A stretch of 64,000 nucleotides of DNA from Lichenifustis flavocetrariae (GTDB taxonomy: Bacteria; Pseudomonadota; Alphaproteobacteria; Rhizobiales; Beijerinckiaceae), in the NCBI RefSeq assembly GCF_026130545.1, contig NZ_JAMOIM010000001.1, forward strand, positions 124,001-188,000, read 5' to 3'. Within the stretch, counting starts at the first letter, position 1; every line of letters starts with the position of its first letter. Positions 9,202 through 18,149 of this stretch are shown here, piece by piece. Both the position numbers and the translations under genes were made by a program. The notes below the pieces were generated by a model. The model was not told where the DNA came from. It saw only the letters and a program-made list of their open reading frames with translations, and ran no database searches.

Positions 9202-9540
9202 ATGGTGCCCGGCGCGCGTACCGCCGCCATAGCGGTTCTTGGTCTTGTGATATCCTCGATCGGGCCGCTCCGGGCCGAGAGCGAGCGCGTGCACGCCTGC
9301 ATGTCCCCCAACCAAGCGCGTGAGCTTCTGATCACGCAGCGCCTTATCGCGCCCTTCCGGGCCTTTGGCGAGGTGTCACGCAATCAGCCGGGCGGTGACG
9401 CGGTCGGGCTACAGCTTTGCCTTTATGGCGACGTTTTCGTGTATGACGTGACGGTGCTGCGGCGTGACGGGCGTGTCTCACACACTATGGTCGACGCCCA
9501 TAGCGGTGCGATCCTGGCCGCTCCCCACGGCGCCAAGTAA
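9202..9540 (+). CDS. Small secreted PepSY-like protein, candidate FeuN-type kinase inhibitor
   Basis: A 112-residue protein with an N-terminal hydrophobic signal segment (TAAIAVLGLVISS), cleavage probably near LRAES, and a C-terminal PepSY-like half (VYDVTVLRRDGRVSHT then VDAHSGAIL). It lies 13 bases upstream of a response regulator-histidine kinase pair on the same strand, so cotranscription is likely. In Sinorhizobium meliloti the small periplasmic protein FeuN is encoded just upstream of feuP-feuQ and restrains the FeuQ kinase; position, size and export signal here fit that role, but orthology is inference. Two cysteines (HACMS, LQLCLYG) could form a periplasmic disulfide. The start is uncertain: GGAGG sits very close to the ATG at 9202, and in-frame ATGs occur at 9118 and 9142. 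Confidence 0.7.
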   Translation: MVPGARTAAIAVLGLVISSIGPLRAESERVHACMSPNQARELLITQRLIAPFRAFGEVSRNQPGGDAVGLQLCLYGDVFVYDVTVLRRDGRVSHTMVDAHSGAILAAPHGAK

Positions 9541-9553
9541 ACGGGAGTGACGG

Positions 9554-10255
9554 GTGCGGCTTCTTGTTGTCGAGGACGAGCGGGATCTGAACCGGCAGCT
9601 GGTGACAGCACTGGAAGGCGCCGGCTACGTGGTCGACCGTGCCTTCGACGGTGAAGAAGGTCTGTTTTTGGGCGAGACCGAGCCCTACGATGCGATCGTG
9701 CTCGACATCGGCCTGCCGAAGAAGGACGGGATCTCGGTGCTCGAATCGCTCCGGGCGGCCGGAAAGATCACGCCTGTCCTGATCCTGACCGCACGTGACC
9801 GTTGGTCCGACAAGGTGCGTGGTTTCGATGCCGGGGCCGATGACTATGTCGCCAAGCCTTTCCACATGGAGGAGGTTCTGGCGCGCATTCGCGCTCTGCT
9901 TCGGCGGGCCACCGGCCACGCCACCGTCGAACTCGTGGCCGGCCCGGTGCGTCTCGACACGCGCGCCGGACGCGTGGTGGTCGATGGCAACGCCATCAAA
10001 TTGACCAGCCACGAATATCGGCTTCTCTCCTATCTGATGCATCATGCCGGACGCATCGTCTCGCGCAGCGAACTCGTCGAGCATCTGTACGACCAGGATT
10101 TCGACCGCGACTCCAACACGATCGAAGTCTTCGTGGGGCGATTGCGCAAGAAGCTGGGCGTCGAGGTCATCCAGACGATGCGCGGCCTCGGCTATCTGAT
10201 CGAGGCCACCGAGCCGAACCGCGAGGGACCACGTGCCGGCAAGCGCGAGCCTTAG
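9554..10255 (+). CDS. OmpR/PhoP-family response regulator (FeuP-like)
   Basis: A 233-residue regulator with an N-terminal receiver domain (about 1-115) and a C-terminal OmpR-type winged-helix DNA-binding domain (about 125-222). The phosphoacceptor is Asp51 in IVLDIGLPKKDG; the acidic pair is in VVEDERDL and the switch lysine in VAKPFHMEEVL. The GTG start at 9554 is supported by GGGAG upstream. The histidine kinase begins inside the last 23 bases. Position after a PepSY-like secreted protein and before the ccm genes resembles the feuP locus of rhizobia, where the regulator controls cyclic glucan export; target genes here are unknown. Confidence 0.88.
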   Translation: MRLLVVEDERDLNRQLVTALEGAGYVVDRAFDGEEGLFLGETEPYDAIVLDIGLPKKDGISVLESLRAAGKITPVLILTARDRWSDKVRGFDAGADDYVAKPFHMEEVLARIRALLRRATGHATVELVAGPVRLDTRAGRVVVDGNAIKLTSHEYRLLSYLMHHAGRIVSRSELVEHLYDQDFDRDSNTIEVFVGRLRKKLGVEVIQTMRGLGYLIEATEPNREGPRAGKREP

Positions 10256-11657
10256 CGCCTGGCGCCGCGTGGCCTTGTCGCGATGGTTGGGGCGGCGCTC
10301 CATCGCGACCCGGTTGTTCCTGTCCGCGGCCTTCTGGAGCAGCGTGATCCTGCTGATCGCAGGGTTGATTCTCTCGGCCATCTACCGGCAGACCTCGGAA
10401 GGAGATTTCGACGCCCGCCTCGGCGTTTACTTGCGGGCTCTCGTGGCGGAGCTTGCGGCCCCCGGCGACGATCAGCGCACCGAGATCGGACAGCTCGGCG
10501 AACCGCTGTTCGACCTGCCGCTCTCCGGCTGGTATTGGCAGGTCACCCGTCTCGACACGCCGATGCCCGACATCCGCGCCTCGAATTCACTCTTCGCGGA
10601 ACGTCTCCCCAAACTCGTCGACGCCGGGGTCGAGCCGGGGATGGATGGCGCCCGAAAGGCGTTCGCGAAAGGTCCTGACGACCGACGGCTGCGGATCGTC
10701 GAGCGCTTGATCGATGCCGGCGAGCAGGGACGCTTCCTGGTCCAGGTCGCCGCCACGCCGGACGACGTCGAGCGGGACATCGTGCGATTCGAACTCGCGG
10801 TCGGCCTGACATTTTCGCTGTTGGCGTTGCTGCTCGTCGGCAGCACGGCCCTCCAGGTCCGATTCGGACTTCGGCCGTTGCGGCGTCTGCAGAATGGCGT
10901 CGCCGCCATTCGTCGCGGCGAAGGGGAGCGGATCATGGGAAGCTTTCCCCGTGATATTCTCCCCTTGGCCAGCGAACTCAACCTGCTCATCGCCTCCAAC
11001 CGTGAGATCGTCGAGCGAGCCCGCACGCATGTCGGCAATCTCGCCCATGCTTTGAAGACGCCGTTGAGCGTGATCCTGAACGAGGCCGATACGGCACCGC
11101 CGGACAGCGAAGCCCTCGCCGAAAAGGTTCGGGAACAGGCGGGGATCATGCGTGAGCAGGTCAATTATCATCTTGAGCGCGCGCGCGCGGCCGCGCGTTC
11201 GAGCGTGATCGGCACGGTCACCGACGTGCAACCCGTCGTCGACGGGTTGATCCGCACCTTCGACAAGATCTATCGCGACCGTGCGGTGGTCTTCACGGCC
11301 GAAGTCCCGCCCGGCCTGCGTTTTCGGGGTGAGCGGCAGGATTTCGAGGAAATGGCCGGCAATCTCATCGACAATGCCGGAAAATGGGCCGCTGAGCGCG
11401 TTTCGGTGACGGTGGAGCCGGCCCGGCAGGGCGACCTCGTGGCCGGCGTTGCCGTCGTGGTCGAGGACGACGGACCGGGATTGACGCCGGACGAGCGCTC
11501 CGTCGTGACGCGGCGCGGGCGGCGCATGGACGAAACCAAGCCCGGGTCGGGATTGGGCCTTTCGATCGTCGTCGATCTTGCCGGTGTCTATGGCGGAATG
11601 CTCACGCTCGACGAAAGTCGGCTTGGTGGACTTCGCGCCACGTTGCTTCTTCCCTAG
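10233..11657 (+). CDS. Membrane sensor histidine kinase (FeuQ/PhoQ-like)
   Basis: A 474-residue kinase. One membrane helix lies near residues 28-48 (FLSAAFWSSVILLIAG), then a periplasmic sensor domain of about 140 residues, a second helix near 190-210, HAMP, and the catalytic core. The phosphoacceptor is His272 in NLAHALKTPLSV. The N-box (NLIDNAGKWA), G1 (VEDDGPGLT) and G2 (GSGLGLSIVVDL) are intact. The HALKTPL form of the H-box is typical of PhoQ-like kinases. It overlaps the response regulator by 23 bases, and the GTG start follows GAGGGACC. The secreted protein upstream would meet its periplasmic sensor domain. Confidence 0.88.
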   Translation: MPASASLSAWRRVALSRWLGRRSIATRLFLSAAFWSSVILLIAGLILSAIYRQTSEGDFDARLGVYLRALVAELAAPGDDQRTEIGQLGEPLFDLPLSGWYWQVTRLDTPMPDIRASNSLFAERLPKLVDAGVEPGMDGARKAFAKGPDDRRLRIVERLIDAGEQGRFLVQVAATPDDVERDIVRFELAVGLTFSLLALLLVGSTALQVRFGLRPLRRLQNGVAAIRRGEGERIMGSFPRDILPLASELNLLIASNREIVERARTHVGNLAHALKTPLSVILNEADTAPPDSEALAEKVREQAGIMREQVNYHLERARAAARSSVIGTVTDVQPVVDGLIRTFDKIYRDRAVVFTAEVPPGLRFRGERQDFEEMAGNLIDNAGKWAAERVSVTVEPARQGDLVAGVAVVVEDDGPGLTPDERSVVTRRGRRMDETKPGSGLGLSIVVDLAGVYGGMLTLDESRLGGLRATLLLP

Positions 11658-11731
11658 AACCGATGCAAAGATTTGGTGACATCCACGAGGAGCTTGGTGT
11701 GACCGGCAAGGTATTGAGGTTGAAGACGAGC

Positions 11732-12190
11732 ATGATGCGCAAGGCCGGCGCTGCTGCGGGTTTGGCCTGCCTGGCTTTCGCGACTGCGGCATGCTCCGTG
11801 GCGACCTCGACCTATCATGACGCGTCCACTGCGGCAGGATCCATCGTCGGCAGTCTCGGCAGTGCGCCTCCACCTTTAGTGCCACAGGACGCGGCGCTGC
11901 CGCCACCCGCCCCCTCCATGGGCAGCTTCCTTGAGGGACCCACCGGCACGCGTCTCGTCGACGCTGACCGGCAGCGTGCCTTCCAGGCCGAGCAGGCTGC
12001 GCTGGCCTCGGGCGATCGCAAGACCTGGCGGGGCGTCAAGGGAAACTATGGCTTCGTGACGCTGAGCGGCGCCCCGACACCCGCCGGCTGCCAGGATTTC
12101 AGCCACACGATCTACATCATGGGCCGGCCTGTCACAGGCAAGGGCACCGGCTGCAAGGCACCGGACGGAACATGGACCATCACCGGATGA
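11732..12190 (+). CDS. Putative lipoprotein, RT0821/Lpp0805 surface-antigen-like
   Basis: A 152-residue protein starting at ATG 11732 (or 11735). The hydrophobic signal ends in FATAAC, a loose lipobox, so the mature N-terminus is probably a lipidated Cys. The C-terminal half (QRAFQAEQAAL, WRGVKGNYGFVT, CQDFSHTIYIMG, GTGCKAPDGTWTI) matches the pattern of RT0821/Lpp0805-type surface antigens related to the rickettsial 17-kDa antigen, with two cysteines likely forming a disulfide. It lies between the sensor kinase and ccmI on the same strand, with 74 and 56 bases on either side. Function is structural or unknown; the family name reflects immunology rather than activity. Confidence 0.65.
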   Translation: MMRKAGAAAGLACLAFATAACSVATSTYHDASTAAGSIVGSLGSAPPPLVPQDAALPPPAPSMGSFLEGPTGTRLVDADRQRAFQAEQAALASGDRKTWRGVKGNYGFVTLSGAPTPAGCQDFSHTIYIMGRPVTGKGTGCKAPDGTWTITG

Positions 12191-12246
12191 ACCGCTCGGC
12201 TTCGATCGCGGCCGGCGAACCCGCCAGACGGGACTGAGCGGACCAG

Positions 12247-13380
12247 ATGGTCTGGATCCTCATCGCCCTCATGACTGGCGCCGCCGTACTTTGCGTGGTC
12301 TGGCCCTTGTCGAAGGCGAGGGGCCGGACCTTCGCGATGACGGGCGATGACCTGCCGTTCTATCGCGATCAATTGCGGGCACTCGATCGCGATGTCGCGG
12401 CCGGACTCGTGCCGGCCAGCGAGGCAGAAGGGTCGCGGGCCGAGATCGGACGCCGGCTGATCGCCGCCGCCGACCGGACGGCAACGCCGGCCCACGCCTC
12501 TGCCAACCGCATCCGGCTGCTGGCGATCGCCGCAGCGGTAGCCTTGCTCGTGCCCGGTCTCAGCCTCTGGCTCTATTTGCGAGTGGGTGCCCCGCAACTT
12601 CCGGATCTCCCGCTCACCGCTCGCCTCGCGGCGCCAAATCCCGACGACCTTGGCGCCGCGATCGCGCGGATCGAGACCCACCTGATTTCGCATCCCACTG
12701 ATGGAAAGGGCTTCTCGCTTCTCGCACCCATCTATGTGCGCCTCGGACGATACGCCGATGCGGTGCGGGCTTATGAGCGGACGCTCGTTCTACTTGGTGA
12801 GACGGCCGAGCGGCGCGCCGCTTATGGCGAGGCCTTGACGCTGCAGGCGGATGGAGTCGTGACGGCCGAAGCACGCGACGCGTTCCAAAAGGCACTGGAC
12901 GACGACCCTAAGTCCCCGCAACCCCGGTATTTCCTCGGCCTCGCGGCGGAACAGGATGGCGACAAGCCCCGCGCGAAGGCCTTGTGGACCGCATTGGTGG
13001 ATGAGTCTCCAGAGGACGCCCCATGGCTGCCGGAGGTCCGTGCCCGCTTGGCGGCGCTCGACCAAGCGGCGCCCGTTAAGCCAGCGACGCGCCTGCCTGC
13101 GCCGACCGGTGAGGCCGCGGCGTCGATCGCGGCTTTGCCGGCCGGTCAACAGCTTGCCGCGATTCATGGCATGGTGGATGGGCTTGCGGCCCGCTTGCAG
13201 CAGAACGGCCAGGACAAGGAGGGCTGGCTCCGCCTCGTGCGCGCCTATACGGTGCTGGGAGAAAAGGATAAGGCTGCGAGTGCGCTCGCCGACGCCCGCC
13301 GCAATCTGGCGGCCGATGCTGCCGGCCTGTCTCAACTTGATGGCCTTGCACGCGAACTTGGCCTGGGAGGACAAGGATGA
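12247..13380 (+). CDS. ccmI: Cytochrome c maturation protein CcmI (CycH)
   Basis: A 377-residue inner-membrane protein that brings apocytochrome c to the CcmF/H heme ligation complex. Two membrane segments flank a cytoplasmic loop (residues 1-22 [19 protein letters not shown]-like, and about 95-115), and the periplasmic part holds TPR repeats ([32 protein letters not shown]). This N-terminal two-helix plus C-terminal TPR layout is diagnostic for CcmI. Its stop overlaps the ccmE start by 4 bases (ATGA). It opens the ccmI-ccmE-ccmF-ccmH order common to Rhizobiales. The ccmABCDG genes are not in the window. Confidence 0.92.
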   Translation: MVWILIALMTGAAVLCVVWPLSKARGRTFAMTGDDLPFYRDQLRALDRDVAAGLVPASEAEGSRAEIGRRLIAAADRTATPAHASANRIRLLAIAAAVALLVPGLSLWLYLRVGAPQLPDLPLTARLAAPNPDDLGAAIARIETHLISHPTDGKGFSLLAPIYVRLGRYADAVRAYERTLVLLGETAERRAAYGEALTLQADGVVTAEARDAFQKALDDDPKSPQPRYFLGLAAEQDGDKPRAKALWTALVDESPEDAPWLPEVRARLAALDQAAPVKPATRLPAPTGEAAASIAALPAGQQLAAIHGMVDGLAARLQQNGQDKEGWLRLVRAYTVLGEKDKAASALADARRNLAADAAGLSQLDGLARELGLGGQG

Positions 13381-13871
13381 CCCGCAAAGGGCGACGCTTG
13401 ACGTTGATCGGCAGTGCGGTCGGCATTGCCGGCGTCGCGGCTGCGCTCGTGCTGTTCGCTCTGCGCGACAGTATCGTTTTTTTCTACGCGCCCACAGAAG
13501 TGATCGGCAAGGCGCTTGGCCCGGGAACGCGGCTGCGGCTCGGCGGACTCGTCGAGCAAGGTTCGGTCAAGCACATCAATGCCTCGACGATCCGGTTCAC
13601 CGTCACCGACCTGTCCAAGACCGTGGACGTGACTTTCACGGGTCTGCTGCCGGACCTGTTCCGCGAAGGGCAGGGGGTTGTGGCCGAAGGCACGCTCGAT
13701 GGCCCGACCTCGCTGCGAGCCGATGCGGTGCTGGCAAAGCACGATGAGCGCTATATGCCGCGCGAGGTGGCCGACAAGTTGAAGAAACAAGGGCTTTGGC
13801 GTGAAGGCGAACAGGCCTCCGCGCAGCCGGTCGCCGGACGCGCGGCCATGAATGCCGCTCCGGCCCCGTGA
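13377..13871 (+). CDS. ccmE: Heme chaperone CcmE (CycJ)
   Basis: A 164-residue periplasmic heme chaperone anchored by one N-terminal helix (residues about 8-28). It holds heme covalently on the histidine of the [10 protein letters not shown] motif (near residue 122) and passes it to CcmF. The OB-fold beta-barrel core ([29 protein letters not shown]) and the conserved YMP after the heme site are present. It is translationally coupled to ccmI, and ccmF starts 7 bases after its stop or inside its last codons if an upstream ATG is used. Confidence 0.95.
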   Translation: MTRKGRRLTLIGSAVGIAGVAAALVLFALRDSIVFFYAPTEVIGKALGPGTRLRLGGLVEQGSVKHINASTIRFTVTDLSKTVDVTFTGLLPDLFREGQGVVAEGTLDGPTSLRADAVLAKHDERYMPREVADKLKKQGLWREGEQASAQPVAGRAAMNAAPAP

Positions 13872-13878
13872 GGCGCGC

Positions 13879-15864
13879 GTGATCACCGAAACCGGCCATT
13901 ACGCCCTGGTTCTCGCTTTGGCGCTGGCCCTCGTCCAATCGGTGCTGCCCATCTGGGGCACGACCCGGCGTGACCCTTCGCTTGTCGCCACCGCGGTGCC
14001 GGTGGCGCTCGGGCAACTGCTCCTCGTGGCTTACGCGTTCGGGGCGCTCGTCTACGACCATGTGGTGTCGGATTTCTCGGTCCTGAACGTGGTCGAGAAC
14101 TCGCATTCGACGAAGCCGCTGATCTATAAGCTTTCCGGCGTGTGGGGGAACCACGAAGGGTCGATGCTCCTCTGGGTGCTGATCCTGGCGCTCTTCGGCG
14201 GTATGGTGGCGGGCTTCGCCCGGAGCATGGCCGATGACCTCCGGGCCAATACCCTGGCCGTGCAGGCCTGGATCTCGTCCGCCTTTCTGTTGTTCATCTT
14301 GCTGACCTCGAATCCCTTCACCCGGATGCTACCGCCTCCGATCGAGGGGCAGGATCTCAATCCGATCCTGCAGGACCCCGGCCTCGCGATCCATCCGCCG
14401 CTCCTCTACCTCGGCTATGTGGGCTTTTCGATCGTGTTCTCCTTCGCGGCCGCCGCGCTCATCAGCGGACGCATCGACGCCGCCTGGGCCCGCTATGTGC
14501 GGCCCTGGGCCCTTCTCGCCTGGATCTTCCTGACCCTTGGCATCGCGATGGGGTCCTATTGGGCCTATTACACGCTCGGCTGGGGCGGCTTCTGGTTCTG
14601 GGATCCGGTCGAGAACGCCTCGCTCATGCCCTGGCTGGCCGGCACGGCGCTGCTCCACTGCACAGCCGTGATGGAGAAGCGAGAGACGCTGAAGAGTTGG
14701 ACGCTGTTCCTGGCGATCCTGACCTTTTCGCTGTCGTTGCTCGGCACCTTCCTGGTGCGCTCGGGTGTGCTGACATCGGTTCACTCCTTTGCCAACGATC
14801 CGACCCGGGGCACGTTCATCCTGCTCATCCTGGTGGTGTTCATCGGCGGCTCGCTGGCCCTCTATGCCTGGCGCGCGCCGGTTCTGAAGCAGGGCGGGCT
14901 TTTCGCGCCCGTGTCGCGCGAGAGTGCGCTGGTTCTCAACAACCTGCTTCTCACAACCTGCTGCGCCACGGTCCTGACCGGGACGCTCTACCCGCTCGCG
15001 CTCGAAGCCGCGACAGGCGACAAGATTTCGGTCGGCGCGCCGTTCTTCAACCTCACATTCGGGCCCTTGATGGTGGCGGTGCTGCTCGTCGTGCCGCTCG
15101 GCCAATCGCTCGCCTGGAAGCGAGGCGATCTCCTGGGCGCCGCGCAGCGCTTGACAGCGGCTGTGGCCGTCGGGGCTGTGGCCTGCGCGCTGCTTCTCGC
15201 GTTCCGGCACGGCGGTCCCACGCTCGCGCCGCTCGGTGTCGCCCTCGCGGTCTATGTCGTCGTCGGTGCCTTCACGGAGATCGCCCGGCGTAGCGGCCTG
15301 CCGGGCGTATCCCTGACGACCGCGCTGTCGCGTCTCGTCGGTCTCCCGCGTTCGGTGTGGGGGACGGCCTTCGCGCATGCGGGGATCGGATTGACGCTGC
15401 TCGGTCTTGCAGCGACCGGCTGGGGTGTGGAGCAGATCCGGTCCATCAAGGCCGGGGATGTCGTCGACCTCGGACCCTATCAAGCCGCAGTGATCGGCAC
15501 CGAAACGCATCCCGGTCCGAATTACACCGAAGCGGCCGTGCGGGTGGATCTTCGCCGGGGCGGCGCGCTCGTGACCACGGTCACGCCTTCGCGGCGCAGC
15601 TTCGCGACACGGCAGTCCACCGTGAGCCAAGCCGGCATCGCCACGCTCTGGTTCGGTCAGGTCTACATCAGCCTTGGTGACAGCCATCCGGACGGATCGG
15701 TCGATGCCCGGCTGTTCTGGAAGCCGCTCGTCACCTTCATCTGGATCGGCGCGCTGATCATGGGCTTCGGTGGACTGCTGTCGCTTAGTGACCGGCGTCT
15801 GCGTATCGGCTTCGCGCGCCGCGCCCTGCGGGCCGCGCCGATGCATCCTCATCCCGCGGAATGA
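13879..15864 (+). CDS. ccmF: Cytochrome c heme lyase subunit CcmF (CycK)
   Basis: A 661-residue polytopic membrane protein with about 15 helices that forms the heme ligation complex with CcmH and CcmI. The tryptophan-rich WWD heme-handling signature is seen as GWGGFWFWDPVENAS followed by LMPWLAGTALLH. Conserved histidines in SHSTKPLIYK and GNHEGSM fit heme and quinol handling sites. The GTG at 13879 is chosen because GAGG lies just upstream and CcmF proteins typically begin ITE-GHYALVLALALAL; an in-frame ATG at 13852 would add 9 residues overlapping ccmE. ccmH starts 4 bases before its stop. Confidence 0.93.
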   Translation: MITETGHYALVLALALALVQSVLPIWGTTRRDPSLVATAVPVALGQLLLVAYAFGALVYDHVVSDFSVLNVVENSHSTKPLIYKLSGVWGNHEGSMLLWVLILALFGGMVAGFARSMADDLRANTLAVQAWISSAFLLFILLTSNPFTRMLPPPIEGQDLNPILQDPGLAIHPPLLYLGYVGFSIVFSFAAAALISGRIDAAWARYVRPWALLAWIFLTLGIAMGSYWAYYTLGWGGFWFWDPVENASLMPWLAGTALLHCTAVMEKRETLKSWTLFLAILTFSLSLLGTFLVRSGVLTSVHSFANDPTRGTFILLILVVFIGGSLALYAWRAPVLKQGGLFAPVSRESALVLNNLLLTTCCATVLTGTLYPLALEAATGDKISVGAPFFNLTFGPLMVAVLLVVPLGQSLAWKRGDLLGAAQRLTAAVAVGAVACALLLAFRHGGPTLAPLGVALAVYVVVGAFTEIARRSGLPGVSLTTALSRLVGLPRSVWGTAFAHAGIGLTLLGLAATGWGVEQIRSIKAGDVVDLGPYQAAVIGTETHPGPNYTEAAVRVDLRRGGALVTTVTPSRRSFATRQSTVSQAGIATLWFGQVYISLGDSHPDGSVDARLFWKPLVTFIWIGALIMGFGGLLSLSDRRLRIGFARRALRAAPMHPHPAE

Positions 15865-16337
15865 ACGGGATGCGCAGGTCGGCCGTGTTTGTGCTGCTTC
15901 TGTGGCTCAGTTCCGTGCCGGCGTGGGCCGTCCAGCCAGACGAAGTGCTGGCCGATCCCGCGCTCGAAGCGCGGGCCCGCGCGCTCTCGGTCCAGTTGCG
16001 CTGTCTCGTCTGCCAGAACCAGTCGATCGACGATTCCGCCGCTCCCCTGGCGCGCGATCTCAGGCTTCTGGTGCGAGAACGGCTGGAAGCCGGCGATAGT
16101 GACGCGCAGGTCAAGACTTATCTCGTCAGTCGTTACGGCAACTTCGTCCTTCTGAAGCCGCCGTTCATCCCCGAAACGCTGCTACTGTGGGTCACTCCAC
16201 TTTTCGTCCTTGTGGCCGGGGCGGTCGCCATTGTGGCCGGCCGCCGGCTGACCAGGTTACCCGCGCCGACGTCTTCGCTCGAACCATCCGAAGAAGCGAA
16301 GCTGGCGGCTCTGATGCGAGACCCGAACGCGGGCTGA
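15861..16337 (+). CDS. ccmH: Cytochrome c maturation protein CcmH (CycL)
   Basis: A 158-residue thiol-active protein that keeps apocytochrome c CXXCH sites reduced for heme attachment. The signal/anchor segment covers residues about 5-24. The LRCLVCQNQSIDDS sequence holds the redox-active LRCXXC pair, and a C-terminal helix (LWVTPLFVLVAGAVAIVAG) anchors it with the CXXC in the periplasm. It has the short CcmH form because CcmI is encoded separately. The ATG overlaps the ccmF stop by 4 bases. A 165-base gap separates it from degP, so a separate degP promoter is possible. Confidence 0.94.
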   Translation: MNGMRRSAVFVLLLWLSSVPAWAVQPDEVLADPALEARARALSVQLRCLVCQNQSIDDSAAPLARDLRLLVRERLEAGDSDAQVKTYLVSRYGNFVLLKPPFIPETLLLWVTPLFVLVAGAVAIVAGRRLTRLPAPTSSLEPSEEAKLAALMRDPNAG

Positions 16338-16502
16338 AACCTTGCGTGCGATCGTCAAAGGACTGATCGGCCAAGGCGTTGAAATCTGGCGTTCGTTACC
16401 AACAATTCACGCCGGGGAAATGGTCACGTAACGCGCCATATCCCATGTTCCTGCCCATGAGATCGGCAACGCGCCGTGGCTCAGACTTTCCAGGAGATGA
16501 GG

Positions 16503-18059
16503 ATGTTAATGCCTGATCACAATCAGTCTTCCGACAATTCGCGCTTGTCCGGCCTGCGCCGACGTATGCCCGTCCGAACCGCGCTGCTCGGCGCCGTGGC
16601 GGTTGCGGCCGTGGGTGGAGGGCTCGCCCAGTCGACGCTCTTCGGTAACGACCAGGCCTATGCGCAGCAGATCAAGCCCCAGGCGACCCCTGACCAGATC
16701 GCACCTGGTTCGTTCGCCGACGTGGTCGACCGCGTGAGCCCGGCCGTCGTTTCGGTCAAGGTGAAGATCACCGAAGACGCGAGTGACGACGACAACAGCC
16801 AGCCGGCCATGCCGAACATTCCCAAAGGTGACCCGCTGGAGCGCTTCTTCCGGCAGTTCGGCCAAGGCAACATGCCGCATGCCAAGCCGCGCACCGGCCA
16901 AGCCCAAGGGTCCGGCTTCTTCATCTCGGCTGATGGCTATATCGTTACCAACAATCACGTCGTCGAACACGCGACCGACGTCAATGTGACGATGCAGGAT
17001 GGCCAGACGCTCCCGGCGACCGTGATCGGCACCGACAAGAAAACAGATCTCGCCTTGCTGAAGGTCAAGTCCACCGACAACAAGACATTCGCCTATGTGC
17101 CATGGACGGATCATACACCGCGGGTCGGTGACTGGGTGATCGCGGTCGGCAATCCCTTCGGGCTCGGCGGCACGGTGACGGCCGGCATCGTTTCGGCTCG
17201 CGGCCGCGACATCGGCGCTGGCCCCTATGACGATTTCCTGCAGATCGACGCCCCGGTGAACCGTGGCAATTCCGGCGGTCCGACCTTCAACACGGCCGGA
17301 CAAGTGGTCGGGGTCAATACCGCCATCTTCTCGCCCTCCGGCGGTAGCGTCGGCATCGGCTTTGCGATTCCGGCAGAGGTTGCCAAGGATGTCGTCGCGT
17401 CGCTCAAGGAGCATGGGTCGGTGGCCCGCGGGTGGATCGGCGTGCAGATTCAGCCGGTGACCTCGGACATCGCGGACTCCCTTGGCCTGAAGGGCACCAA
17501 GGGGGCCCTGGTGGCCGAGCCGCAGAAGGGCTCTCCGGCCGCTGACGCGGGCGTCAAGTCGGGTGACGTGATCACCTCGGTCAACGGCGACACGATCGAT
17601 GGACCACGTGAACTGGCCCGCAAGATCGCCAGCATGGGACCGGACAAGAAGGTCGATCTGACGATCTGGCGCGACGGCGGCGAAAAGACGCTGTCGATGA
17701 CACTCGGCACCCTGCCGACCGATAAGGAAGCCAAGGCCGAAACGACCTCGCCGTCCGATAGCGATCGGTCGCAGCTCACTTCCTTCGGTATGACACTCGC
17801 TCCGGCCTCGAGCATCGCGGGCGCCGGCAAACAAGGCGTCGTCATTTCGGACATCGATCCCGACGGCACAGCGGCCCAGAAGGGCCTTAGCACCGGGGAC
17901 GTGATCCTGGATGTCGGCGGGAAGAGCGTTACTCGCCCCTCCGAGGTCAAGCAGGCCTTGGAAGACGCCAAGAAAGACGGTCACCGCGCGGTGCTGCTGC
18001 GCGTGAAGACGGGGGACAACACCCGCTTCGTCGCGCTCGCGGTGTCTTCCGCCGGCTAA
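16503..18059 (+). CDS. degP: DegP/HtrA (Do-family) periplasmic serine protease
   Basis: A 518-residue envelope quality-control protease/chaperone. A long basic N-region precedes the hydrophobic export segment (AVAVAAVGGGLAQS, cleavage near AYAQQ). The trypsin-like domain has the full triad: His152 (NNHVVEH), Asp182 (KTDLALLKV) and Ser257 (RGNSGGPTF). Two PDZ domains follow (about 290-385 and 410-505). The start at 16503 is favoured because AGGAG lies 6 bases upstream; an in-frame GTG at 16476 lacks this. The ccm-degP-two-component order is standard in Rhizobiales and suggests an envelope stress link with the regulator pair downstream. Confidence 0.93.
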   Translation: MLMPDHNQSSDNSRLSGLRRRMPVRTALLGAVAVAAVGGGLAQSTLFGNDQAYAQQIKPQATPDQIAPGSFADVVDRVSPAVVSVKVKITEDASDDDNSQPAMPNIPKGDPLERFFRQFGQGNMPHAKPRTGQAQGSGFFISADGYIVTNNHVVEHATDVNVTMQDGQTLPATVIGTDKKTDLALLKVKSTDNKTFAYVPWTDHTPRVGDWVIAVGNPFGLGGTVTAGIVSARGRDIGAGPYDDFLQIDAPVNRGNSGGPTFNTAGQVVGVNTAIFSPSGGSVGIGFAIPAEVAKDVVASLKEHGSVARGWIGVQIQPVTSDIADSLGLKGTKGALVAEPQKGSPAADAGVKSGDVITSVNGDTIDGPRELARKIASMGPDKKVDLTIWRDGGEKTLSMTLGTLPTDKEAKAETTSPSDSDRSQLTSFGMTLAPASSIAGAGKQGVVISDIDPDGTAAQKGLSTGDVILDVGGKSVTRPSEVKQALEDAKKDGHRAVLLRVKTGDNTRFVALAVSSAG

Positions 18060-18070
18060 GGCCGACATAG

Positions 18071-18094
18071 GGAGGCGGCTTCCAGGCCGCCTCC
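18071..18094 (+). terminator. GC-rich hairpin after degP
   Basis: Nine-bp arms GGAGGCGGC (18071-18079) and GCCGCCTCC (18086-18094) around a 6-base loop start 12 bases after the degP stop. The following TGTCCATCTT is only weakly T-rich, so termination efficiency is uncertain; the hairpin may partly separate degP from the downstream two-component genes. Confidence 0.5.
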
Positions 18095-18149
18095 TGTCCA
18101 TCTTCGGATTGCGGATTCCATCTGCCCTTTTCCTCCCGTGAGTCTTATC

